NCBI GenBank assembly: GCA_963708245.1
Contig: OY970201.1
Coordinates: forward strand, 3,968,001-4,032,000
Origin: CAVYXK01 sp963708245
GTDB lineage: Bacteria; Pseudomonadota; Alphaproteobacteria; Acetobacterales; Acetobacteraceae
Direction of reading: 5' to 3'
Length of the DNA: 64,000 nucleotides
Of the stretch, positions 1-8,475 are shown piece by piece. The position numbers were made by a program, and so were the translations under genes. The notes beneath the pieces were generated by a model. The model did not search any database. It saw only the letters and a list, made by a program, of their open reading frames with translations, and was not told the DNA's origin. Numbering within the stretch: the first letter of the stretch is position 1; the number at the start of each line of letters is the position of its first letter.

Positions 1-413
1 CCGGGAAGCGAAGGCACCACCACGTCGAAAGCGTCGTCGGCGTCGCCGCCATACGCGGCCGGATCGGTCAGCAGCGGGATGATCTTGCGCATCTCGATGA
101 ATGAGCCGGGCCAACCGTGCGTGAGCACCAACGGGAAACAGGCCGGTCCCGCGCCGCGCACGTGCACGAAATGGATATCCAAGCCGTCGAGATGGGCCCG
201 GAACTGCGGCAGCCGATTCAGCGCCGCCTCCTGCGCGCGCCAGTCGAAACCCGACGCCCAATACTCGACCAGCGGACGCAGGTAGTCCGACCGGGTACCC
301 CATGCCCAGTCGTCGTCGTTGATCTCGTCCGGCCACCTGGTCCACGCCAGTCGCTCCTTGAGATCGAGCAGCGCCGTATCTTCGATCCGAATAGAGAATG
401 GGGCGACGTCCAT
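1..413 (-). CDS. epoxide hydrolase, N-terminal part (cut by window edge)
   Basis: The minus strand encodes an alpha/beta-hydrolase of the epoxide hydrolase family, entering from the window edge; only about 137 N-terminal residues are present. Residues 1-100 match the epoxide hydrolase N-terminal domain (short SIRIED start, a WxRxRWPDE-like stretch near residue 25), and the oxyanion-hole motif HGWPGS lies at about residue 106. The family hydrolyses epoxides to diols, usually with an Asp nucleophile that would lie outside the window. The ATG at 413 is 18 bp after the stop of the NHL gene, so the two are probably one transcript. The family is clear; the substrate is unknown. Confidence 0.85.
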   Translation of the reverse strand, partial: MDVAPFSIRIEDTALLDLKERLAWTRWPDEINDDDWAWGTRSDYLRPLVEYWASGFDWRAQEAALNRLPQFRAHLDGLDIHFVHVRGAGPACFPLVLTHGWPGSFIEMRKIIPLLTDPAAYGGDADDAFDVVVPSLP

Positions 414-431
414 GCCGGAACCCCGCGAGCT

Positions 432-1331
432 TCAGCTCAGCCGCGTCAGCTTGCTCACCGCCCGGTCGAAATGCGCCAGGTAGATGTTTTCATCCGCATC
501 CAGCCAGATGCCGTGGATGTGGAACGCGCCTTCATACGGGTCGTTGCGGTCCCACCTCACGATCGGCTTGCGTTCCTTCGTCCAGATGCTCAACCCGTCC
601 TGCGCGCCGACGTAGATCGCCTCGCGACCGAAAGCGAGGTCGCTCGGATGGCGGAACTCCGTCCACGCTCCCAGAAACTCCCCCGCCGGATCGAAAATCT
701 GGATCCGATTGTTTTCGCGGTCGGCGATATACACGCGGTCCCGATCATCGATGGTGATGAAATGCACGATTGCGAACTGTCCGGGCCCGCTGCCCGCCTC
801 ACCCCACGATTGCAGCAGCGTGCCATCCGGCGCGAACCGATGCACTCGCCGGTTGCCATACCCGTCGGAGACGTAGAACTCGCCGTTCGAGGCGAAGGCC
901 ACGCCGGTCGGCATGTTGAAGGGCCGGCCATAGAAGGTCGGCGCCGGGAACTCGCGGTCGCCGAACCGGCGGAGCAGCGTGCCGTCGGGCGCGTGCTCGG
1001 TCACCTCATGGTGCCCGGAATCGGCGATCCACACATGCCCCGCCGCATCGATCGACAGTCCATGCACGAAGCCGGAGAAGCATCCCTCGCCCCAGGACGT
1101 GACGAACCGCCCTTCGGCATCGAACACCGTCACCGGATGGGCGCTGCGCGCCAGGACCAGCACGTCTCCGTTGCTCGTTGTCGCGCCGCGCACACAGGTT
1201 CGCGGGGGGCGCCCCTCCTTCGATGGCGAGTCGAACGACCAGCCGCGCGGCAGCTTCGCCCAGTCACGCTCGAAGCGGTACCGATAGGCTCCTTTCCCGA
1301 TCACACACGCCGCGTGCTGACGTCCGCTCAT
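432..1331 (-). CDS. NHL-repeat beta-propeller protein
   Basis: A 299-residue protein built of repeated NHL/6-bladed propeller units: D-x-x-G-x-x-x-V-x-D motifs recur (IDAAGHVWIADSG, IDDRDRVYIADRENNRI, LDADENIYLAHFD). There is no clear signal peptide, so it may be cytoplasmic. NHL proteins include the lyase half of peptide-amidating enzymes as well as many scaffolds and lactonase-like enzymes, so function cannot be fixed from this. It lies just upstream of, and co-directional with, an epoxide hydrolase gene, which suggests a shared catabolic unit. The reading frame is intact. Confidence 0.8.
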   Translation of the reverse strand: MSGRQHAACVIGKGAYRYRFERDWAKLPRGWSFDSPSKEGRPPRTCVRGATTSNGDVLVLARSAHPVTVFDAEGRFVTSWGEGCFSGFVHGLSIDAAGHVWIADSGHHEVTEHAPDGTLLRRFGDREFPAPTFYGRPFNMPTGVAFASNGEFYVSDGYGNRRVHRFAPDGTLLQSWGEAGSGPGQFAIVHFITIDDRDRVYIADRENNRIQIFDPAGEFLGAWTEFRHPSDLAFGREAIYVGAQDGLSIWTKERKPIVRWDRNDPYEGAFHIHGIWLDADENIYLAHFDRAVSKLTRLS

Positions 1332-1447
1332 TGATTATCTTCCTTGGATCGACCTTCCCGGTATCACCCTATCCGCCAATCGCCCCTCCGCCCAGGCCAT
1401 GGCGCGGTTGACGCCGGATACCGCTGTAGGCACTCCCCAGGCCGTCG

Positions 1448-1689
1448 TCAGGTCGGCTTCACCGCCTGCGTCGCCAGACGCTCCTCGTAGAAAAGGGGAT
1501 CAGCTCGTCCACACCCGTGGTGCGGATTACCTCCTCGATGGCAGGGACCGGCGACAACAGAACCACGCGCCCGGTGCCGCCGACCGCGCTCATCGGCATG
1601 TCGATCTCCTGCGTACCGGCAATGTTGATTCGCCCGCCCAGCTGGACTTTCGTCAGACCTCCGTCGACCCGCAGAACCTCGATCGGCAT
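1448..1689 (-). pseudogene. decayed STAS-domain (anti-sigma factor antagonist-like) gene
   Basis: The N-terminus (VLRVDGGLTKVQLGGRI) and C-terminus (GRVVLLSPVPAIEEVIRTTG) match a STAS-domain protein of about 110 residues, but only about 80 codons remain. The central segment that normally carries the phosphorylatable serine is missing, and GGTG runs straight into GRVVLL. A one-base frameshift in the T-run near codon 68 puts the probable true tail (YEERLATQAV) in another frame, ending at 1448. The ATG at 1689 follows an in-frame GTG. The two lesions together suggest a dead gene rather than a single sequencing error. Confidence 0.65.
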
Positions 1690-1889
1690 CACGCGCCTTC
1701 GACTTAACTTCCTATGAGACGGTCGCCGTCGGGCGGTCGCACGTCAAGCCCGTAGCTCCGCCGGGTGAACCGATACGGGTTCCGACACGCGTCACCCTCC
1801 CGTAAAAATCCTGGCCAGAATCCGGCGTACTACCGTATGGCCGAAAATCTGGCCCAGAAACGCCTTGCGGTGGCTGAGGGGATTCAGCG

Positions 1890-3339
1890 ATGGCGCAGGA
1901 ACAGTCCGTCCTGCCGAAAGCGAGCGTTCTGCTGGGGTTGGCCGGCCGCCCGACGCAGGTCATCAAACATCCGAAGTGGACCGCGGCGCGCGAGACGGCT
2001 CTTGCTCTGGCCACTAGCGGGCCTTGCCTGATCGTCGTGCTCGGGCCGCCGGGGTGCGGCAAGACCACTCTGCTACGCAACCTGGCGAGCACGCTGCGTG
2101 AGCGCGGTCAGACCCCCCGTCTCCTGGATTTCGACGATAGCCAGTCCGAAGTCGGACGCGCCGATGTCGTACTGGTGGACGAAGCGGATCGGGTGAGCCC
2201 AGCACGGCTCGATGAGCTGTCTCGGCGTGGTGAACGCCCCGTGATTCTTGCCACGCTGCCTGCCTCCGGCGAGCGCTTCTGGCACTACCCCAACGTGACC
2301 ACCATCCGGCTCGCGGCACTATCGCCGGACGAGGCATGCGCGTTCCTAAAGGAGCGACTGGAGCAGCTCGGATTGCCGACCGGCTCTCTGACCGAGTCTG
2401 CATGGGCGGGACTTGTCGCGCACGGCCGCGGAGTGCCGCGCCTTCTGATCGCTCTGCTCGGGCTCGCCCTCTACGTGGCCGGCGAGGACGATGCCAGGCA
2501 GGTAACTGGCGCGCATGTGGAGCAAGCCGTCGCCGTACGCGCCGTCGATGCAGGAGAGAGCAAGTCGGATCCCATCCCTCCGGGCCCCGATCCCGCACGG
2601 GATGATGTTCCTGTGTTCCTCACCGCAGACAAATCAGCGGATGCCGGGACAGCGCGCGACGGCGGCAGGGGGAATGGCAGGCGCACCGGTGTGGCGGCTG
2701 CATTGGTCGCGACTTGCCTCTTTTCCGCGGCGGCGGTGCTGCTGAGCCAGGGCGGACACCGACACCAGGAACGGACATCGTTGCCAGGACCCGAGAGGCC
2801 GGTAGATGTTCAAGTGGGTAGACCAGCTCCCGAAGCAGCGGCACCGGAACAGGTCGGCGTGAGTGCACCAACCAAGGTTGCGGCCGCAGCCCAGGTAGCC
2901 GCGACGCCGGCAACCTCGCCCGCCAGCGGCGCCTCCCCCACTTGCGTCAGCCTCGCATCAGGACGACGTTGCGTCACCGCCGCCGGCGCCGTCCGCTCCG
3001 CCATCCGCGGCGGCAGCCGGCGCAACGCCGGCGCTGCCTCCAGGCGCCCTGATCCGTATCGTGCTGATTTACCCGCGTGGCGACCGGCGCGCGGCGCAGC
3101 ACGGGCTCGACCTCGTGCGCCTGCTTCGGTCCGACGGATTCGGCGTCGGGGATCCGTTTCCGGTCCAGCCTCGGGAATCGAGGCGCGGCATTCACTACTA
3201 CTTCGCCCAGGATGAGGAGGCGGCGGCCGAAATCGGGCGCCGCCTCGGCGGCCAATATGGCGAGGGCAGGCTGGTCCATCTCCCGCCGAGCGCCGGGCTG
3301 CCTCGGCCCGGCACGATCGAGATCGCCCTGGGCAACTGA
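1890..3339 (+). pseudogene. ExeA-like AAA ATPase with transmembrane and C-terminal periplasmic domain, frameshifted
   Basis: Residues 1-230 form an ExeA/GspA-type AAA ATPase: Walker A GPPGCGKTT near residue 53, Walker B VVLVDEAD near 95, and a helical lid. A transmembrane helix (VAAALVATCLFSAAAVLL) lies near 275-295, followed by an Ala/Pro-rich linker. At about 2940, after a run of five C, the linker and a conserved-looking domain (IVLIYPRGDRRAAQHGLDL...) move to the next frame and end at 3339; the original frame runs on to 3215 as unlikely Arg-rich sequence. Restoring one base gives about 483 residues. The architecture suggests an inner-membrane ATPase binding an envelope polymer, by analogy with ExeA. 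It heads a unit with the next two genes. It could also be an assembly error. Confidence 0.6.
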
Positions 3340-3351
3340 GGCGACAGTCCT

Positions 3352-3759
3352 GTGCTTAAATTGACGCGTCTTACTCCGATCGTGCTGGTCCTAGCCGGAG
3401 CGGCCGTGCCGCGGGCGCCCGTATATCCCGTCGGCTCCGAGTCCGAGTTGCTCGCGGTACGCCCGACGGCACCGGCAAACGGCGCGGTGATTGGAGCCGA
3501 GGGTGATCTGCCCGAAGTCAGGCTGGCCTGGACCATCCCGCGCGAACCCGTGCCCGTTCGCTTCTTCGTCGAGGTCGTCGCGATCGAGCAAGGCGAGCCG
3601 CGCGAGGTGTTCGCCGCCTATGTCGATCAGCCGCCAGTGGACGTCACGCTTGCCGGCGGGACGGCAGAATACGCGTGGCGCGTCTTTACCGTGGGCCGCG
3701 ATGTCGCCGCTTACGCGCTGAGCGGTTGGGAACGGTTCTCGCTGCAGACGACGAAATGA
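3352..3759 (+). CDS. small exported protein of unknown function
   Basis: This 135-residue protein starts at GTG 3352, 12 bp after the ATPase stop. It has a short hydrophobic N-terminus (LTPIVLVLAGAAV) that could act as a signal peptide, followed by a beta-rich domain with Pro/Val-rich strands and a final VFTVGRDVAAYALSGWERFSL stretch that looks like a fibronectin-like fold. No family is recognised. It overlaps the next gene by the ATGA arrangement at 3756-3759, so translation is coupled. Its position between a membrane ATPase and a lipoprotein suggests an envelope complex, by inference only. Confidence 0.6.
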   Translation: MLKLTRLTPIVLVLAGAAVPRAPVYPVGSESELLAVRPTAPANGAVIGAEGDLPEVRLAWTIPREPVPVRFFVEVVAIEQGEPREVFAAYVDQPPVDVTLAGGTAEYAWRVFTVGRDVAAYALSGWERFSLQTTK

Positions 3760-4322
3760 TCGGATGGCGGGTGCTGCCGGCCGTGGCGGTGGCGCTCCTT
3801 ACGGGCACGCTGGTCGCCTGTCATTCGCCGCCGCCCCCTCCGCCTGCGCCACCCCCGCTGCCCGCGCCGCCTCCGGTAGCCGCGCCACCGCCACTGGTGG
3901 TGACCGGCAGATGGTCGTTCGCTGTCACCGGGACCGCCTGCGTCGCCCACACGTCGAATCGCGACGTATCGCTAGGAATCCGGATCGGTCGTGACGACAA
4001 AGTCGAGCTGAGCGTGGTGGGACAGAAGGTGCGATCCGCAGTGGCCCGCGGCGGCATGCGAGCGCGACTTCGCTTCGAAGGCTCCGGGGGATCCTGGACC
4101 TTGCCGGCGCGGAGCAGCTCCCATCGCGCCGTGGTGGCGGTTGTGCCTCTGAGGGAGACAACGGCAAACAATGTCCTGCTGCTTCTGGGCGGAGGCCGTC
4201 TGCGCACCGAGGTCGGTGCGGCCAGCGTTCCCGTGCTGCGCCTTCCTGATTCCGATGTGGCCGGTCGCGAGTGGTTCGAATGCGTGCGGAGCGAACTCGG
4301 GCACACCGCGCCGGGAAGCTGA
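3756..4322 (+). CDS. proline-rich lipoprotein, unknown function
   Basis: A 188-residue protein whose N-terminus is a lipoprotein signal (IGWRVLPAVAVALLTGTLVAC) with cysteine at about residue 22 in a LVAC lipobox. A Pro/Ala spacer (SPPPPPPAPPPLPAPPP) follows, then a C-terminal domain of about 130 residues with WSFAVTGTACVAH and REWFECVRSE motifs; its two cysteines could form a disulfide. The ATG at 3756 is preferred over an upstream in-frame start because it gives the signal sequence and overlaps the previous stop. Last gene of the three-gene unit beginning at 1890. No family assignment. Confidence 0.65.
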   Translation: MIGWRVLPAVAVALLTGTLVACHSPPPPPPAPPPLPAPPPVAAPPPLVVTGRWSFAVTGTACVAHTSNRDVSLGIRIGRDDKVELSVVGQKVRSAVARGGMRARLRFEGSGGSWTLPARSSSHRAVVAVVPLRETTANNVLLLLGGGRLRTEVGAASVPVLRLPDSDVAGREWFECVRSELGHTAPGS

Positions 4323-4343
4323 CCGCCGAAGCTCCGGACTGTA

Positions 4344-5567
4344 TCAGCCTTTCCACTGCAGGATGTAGAGGCCTGCATCGTAATCGGTGGCGTAGATCAG
4401 CCCATCCGTCGCCACAAAGATGTCCGCCGTGTGTCGCATTCTGGCCCGGCCACGCAGCGGCTCCATCCAGCGCGTCGGCATCGGCGGAACGAAATATCCG
4501 ACCTCTTCTGGGCGGAACGGGTCAGTGATGTCGTATATACGCACACCGGCGCTTTGGTACGTCGCAAAGATCGTGGTGGAACTTTGCCACGACCCGGGGC
4601 GGTTCTCGTGTAGATTATGCGGGCCGAACTGGCCGCCCTTAGCGACATAGTCCTGCTCACGCGGGATCGGGAAAGTGGCGATCGAGACCGGGTTCGACTT
4701 CTCCCGGATGTCGAACATCCAGATGCGCTTCATCTGCTCCTGGTCGATGTTCTGCGTCGCCTCATCGGCGACAACGCACAAAGCGCGGTCGTGCAGGGGC
4801 AGCGCACTATGCGTGCCGCCGCCGAAGGGCGGGCACCAGTCGCGACGCGCAATCAGCTTCGGCGCTGACTTGTCGGCCACATCCAGGATGGTCAGGCCGC
4901 CATCGCGCCAGCTTCCATAGGCGATGTCGTCCACCACCACCGCGTGGTGCAGCGCGACGCGGTTGGTCCAGGTTTTCGTCTCGCCGCCATCGGCATGCAT
5001 GCCGGGGATCCACCAGCGACCCGCCTCGCGCGGACGGGTTGGGTCGGCCAAGTCGATGATCAGCAGAATGTGGTCGGTGAAGCCGTCGAGCAGCGCCGAG
5101 GCATAGGCATAGCGCCCGCCCGTCCACCAGATGCGGTGCAAGCCGAGGCCCTCGACCTCAAGAAAGCCGATAGCGCGCGGGTTGGTCGGGTCCTTGATGT
5201 CATAGACGCGCATTCCAGCGGAGAAGTCTTCCCCGCGCATGCCATAGCGCCGGCTGTCCACGCGATCCGGCGAGCCGCCATAGTATTCCTTGATGCTCAT
5301 CACCGCCTTGAGATCAAGCTCCTCGATTACGAGCAGCAGGTCCTCGGCAGCCTGAAGGTGCAGGCACCACGAGTTCTTGTGGATGGGAAGGAAGTTGACC
5401 GGCTTCGGGTTGCGCGGGTCGCGCACGTCAGTGACATTGACGCCGCGGCTGGTGCGGGTGCCGAGATAGGCGTGGCCGCGCGAGACCATCACCTGCACGC
5501 AGTCGCCACGGCCTGCGTTATCGGTGTGGCCGACGAAGTCGATGTTGTGGGAGGCTTCGGGGGTCAT
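4344..5567 (-). CDS. LVIVD-repeat beta-propeller protein
   Basis: This 407-residue protein has repeated LVIVD-type blades (VNVTDVRDPRNPKPV, MRVYDIKDPTNPRAI, LLIIDLADPTRPREA, LTILDVADKSAPKLI, VRIYDITDPFRPEEV), each with a D-(I/V)-x-D-P-x-x-P core. Such proteins are predicted seven-bladed propellers of unknown role. No N-terminal signal peptide is visible. It is convergent with the ATPase/lipoprotein unit (21 bp between stops) and is followed upstream by the broken groEL gene. The frame is intact and the start at 5567 is well placed. Confidence 0.8.
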   Translation of the reverse strand: MTPEASHNIDFVGHTDNAGRGDCVQVMVSRGHAYLGTRTSRGVNVTDVRDPRNPKPVNFLPIHKNSWCLHLQAAEDLLLVIEELDLKAVMSIKEYYGGSPDRVDSRRYGMRGEDFSAGMRVYDIKDPTNPRAIGFLEVEGLGLHRIWWTGGRYAYASALLDGFTDHILLIIDLADPTRPREAGRWWIPGMHADGGETKTWTNRVALHHAVVVDDIAYGSWRDGGLTILDVADKSAPKLIARRDWCPPFGGGTHSALPLHDRALCVVADEATQNIDQEQMKRIWMFDIREKSNPVSIATFPIPREQDYVAKGGQFGPHNLHENRPGSWQSSTTIFATYQSAGVRIYDITDPFRPEEVGYFVPPMPTRWMEPLRGRARMRHTADIFVATDGLIYATDYDAGLYILQWKG

Positions 5568-5713
5568 GGTGGGGCGACCTTGTTGGCTGGTGGCAGGCTC
5601 AGGGTGGTACTATCCGCGGGAACATGAGGCGGGCGGAAGCCGCATTGCAAGACAAAGACGCCCTCGGCCAGACCGATCAGGTCTGCAACAGTCTCAGCGT
5701 TCAATCCGACATT

Positions 5714-7344
<1,631 letters not shown>

Positions 7345-7429
7345 GATATTTCTCCTGACGGGCAATGGCGGGGCCGTTGCCCCGCCGCCTCCACCGACCC
7401 TTCATAGACGCCGGAACCTGGGCCTCGCG

Positions 7430-7443
7430 TTGACCTGGATCAA
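7430..7443. promoter_or_regulatory. FNR/FixK-type anaerobox between groEL and a DUF2934 gene
   Basis: TTGACCTGGATCAA matches the FNR/FixK consensus TTGAT-N4-ATCAA with one change. Its centre is 92 bp from the groEL ATG on one side and 60 bp from the GTG of the DUF2934 gene on the other, so it could serve either or both divergent genes. The same box recurs at 10801, 15743, 15848 and 17222. Confidence 0.75.
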
Positions 7444-7496
7444 AATGCCAGTCCCTGCGCCGGACTAGCGTCACGCGGAGCTAAAGGAGGTTGTCC

Positions 7497-7823
7497 GTGT
7501 CCGACAGCAAGAGAGGCCGTCAGAAGGCGATTCGGGAGCGCGCACAGCGAATGTGGCGCGAGGATGGGTCGCCGAAGGGTCGTTTTGACGAATATCTGGA
7601 GCGTGCACGAGAGCTGCAGGCGATTATCGACAATCCCACCGCCGGCGAGCTGCCAAATCCGATGACGGCGCATCACGGCGAGATGGAACCCGAGCAACCC
7701 GTCGAGGAGGCGGAAATCCAGGAGAATCTGGGTGAGTTTCCAAGCCGGCTCGGGGACCAGGGCGATCACCTGCAGTCTCCCATGACGCGAAAGAAGGCGC
7801 GCCGGTTCCTGCGCGAAACGTAG
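7497..7823 (+). CDS. DUF2934 domain protein
   Basis: A 108-residue acidic protein whose first 45 residues form the DUF2934 motif (IRERAQRMWREDGSPKGRFDEYLERAREL), a short helical domain of unknown function found in alphaproteobacterial stress loci. The C-terminal half is Glu/Pro-rich and probably disordered. GTG 7497 is chosen over TTG 7491 because AGGAGG ends at 7490, giving a 6-nt spacer; with TTG there would be none. It is preceded by an anaerobox at 7430. A second DUF2934 gene lies at 15933, also behind an anaerobox. Confidence 0.75.
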   Translation: MSDSKRGRQKAIRERAQRMWREDGSPKGRFDEYLERARELQAIIDNPTAGELPNPMTAHHGEMEPEQPVEEAEIQENLGEFPSRLGDQGDHLQSPMTRKKARRFLRET

Positions 7824-7835
7824 AGCTTGGCCCAA

Positions 7836-7849
7836 GCGACCTAGCTCAA
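7836..7849. promoter_or_regulatory. degenerate anaerobox-like half site
   Basis: GCGACCTAGCTCAA matches 11 of 14 positions of the intact box at 15743 (TTGATCTAGCTCAA) but has lost the first two T residues. It is centred 62 bp before the HPF start. It may be a weak or decayed site, or chance. Confidence 0.3.
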
Positions 7850-7904
7850 GACACGGGCGGCGCGGCCGATGTACGGGGCCGTGGTCCCGGCAGAGGAGGG
7901 TAGT

Positions 7905-8459
7905 ATGCAAGTTCCGGTACAGATCGCGTTCCGTCACATGGAAGCGTCCGACTCCGCCGAGCAGCAAATCCACACTCGCGTCGACGAACTGGAGCGGTTC
8001 TACCCGCGAATCATCGCCTGTCATGTCGTGCTCGAGGCCGAGCACCGGCACCAGCAGGGGAATTTGTTCCGCGTGCGCGTCGAGGTGACTGTGCCCGGTC
8101 GGGTCATAAGCGTCGGACGTGACCCGGCCGAGCACCACGCGCACGAAGACGCGCACGTGGCAATCCGCGATGCGTTCGATGCCGTTCGCCGGCGCCTCGA
8201 GGATCATGCACGGCGGGCGCGGGGTGACGAAAAGACGCATGAAGCGCCGCAAGTCGGGCGTATCAGTCAGGTGTTCGCGGAGCGCGGCTACGCCTTCCTG
8301 ATGACCGACACTGGCGAGGAGATCTATATCCATCGTAACAGTGTCGTAAATAACGCTTTCGGAACGCTCCGCGTCGGCGACAAGGTGCGCTATGTGCTCA
8401 GCCTGGATCCCGGCGAGAAAGGCGCGCAGGCTAGCACGGTCACGCCGCTCGGCCCGTGA
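7905..8459 (+). CDS. HPF/RaiA-like ribosome-associated factor fused to a cold-shock domain
   Basis: A 184-residue protein. The N-terminal 100 residues resemble the S30AE/HPF fold (VQIAFRHMEASDSAEQQIHTR, then a conserved VTVPGRVISVGRD and a HEDAHVAIRDAFDAVRRRLED helix). The C-terminal 70 residues form a cold-shock domain (VGRISQVFAERGYAFLMT...EEIYIHRNSV, GDKVRYVLS). HPF proteins bind idle ribosomes; the cold-shock domain would add RNA binding. The ATG at 7905 follows AGAGGAGG at 7892-7899 and is preferred over the upstream in-frame ATG at 7869. It lies between a DUF2934 gene and an acyltransferase gene in a stress-type locus. Confidence 0.8.
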   Translation: MQVPVQIAFRHMEASDSAEQQIHTRVDELERFYPRIIACHVVLEAEHRHQQGNLFRVRVEVTVPGRVISVGRDPAEHHAHEDAHVAIRDAFDAVRRRLEDHARRARGDEKTHEAPQVGRISQVFAERGYAFLMTDTGEEIYIHRNSVVNNAFGTLRVGDKVRYVLSLDPGEKGAQASTVTPLGP

Positions 8460-8475
8460 GCCTGCTGCGATCCAG

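Noticed and set aside
117..1334. Long plus-strand ORF of 405 codons
   Set aside because: It is antisense to the NHL and epoxide hydrolase genes, which carry clear family motifs; high GC opens the opposite frame.
7345..7429. groES next to groEL
   Set aside because: No frame resembling a 95-residue co-chaperonin lies on either side of the groEL gene.
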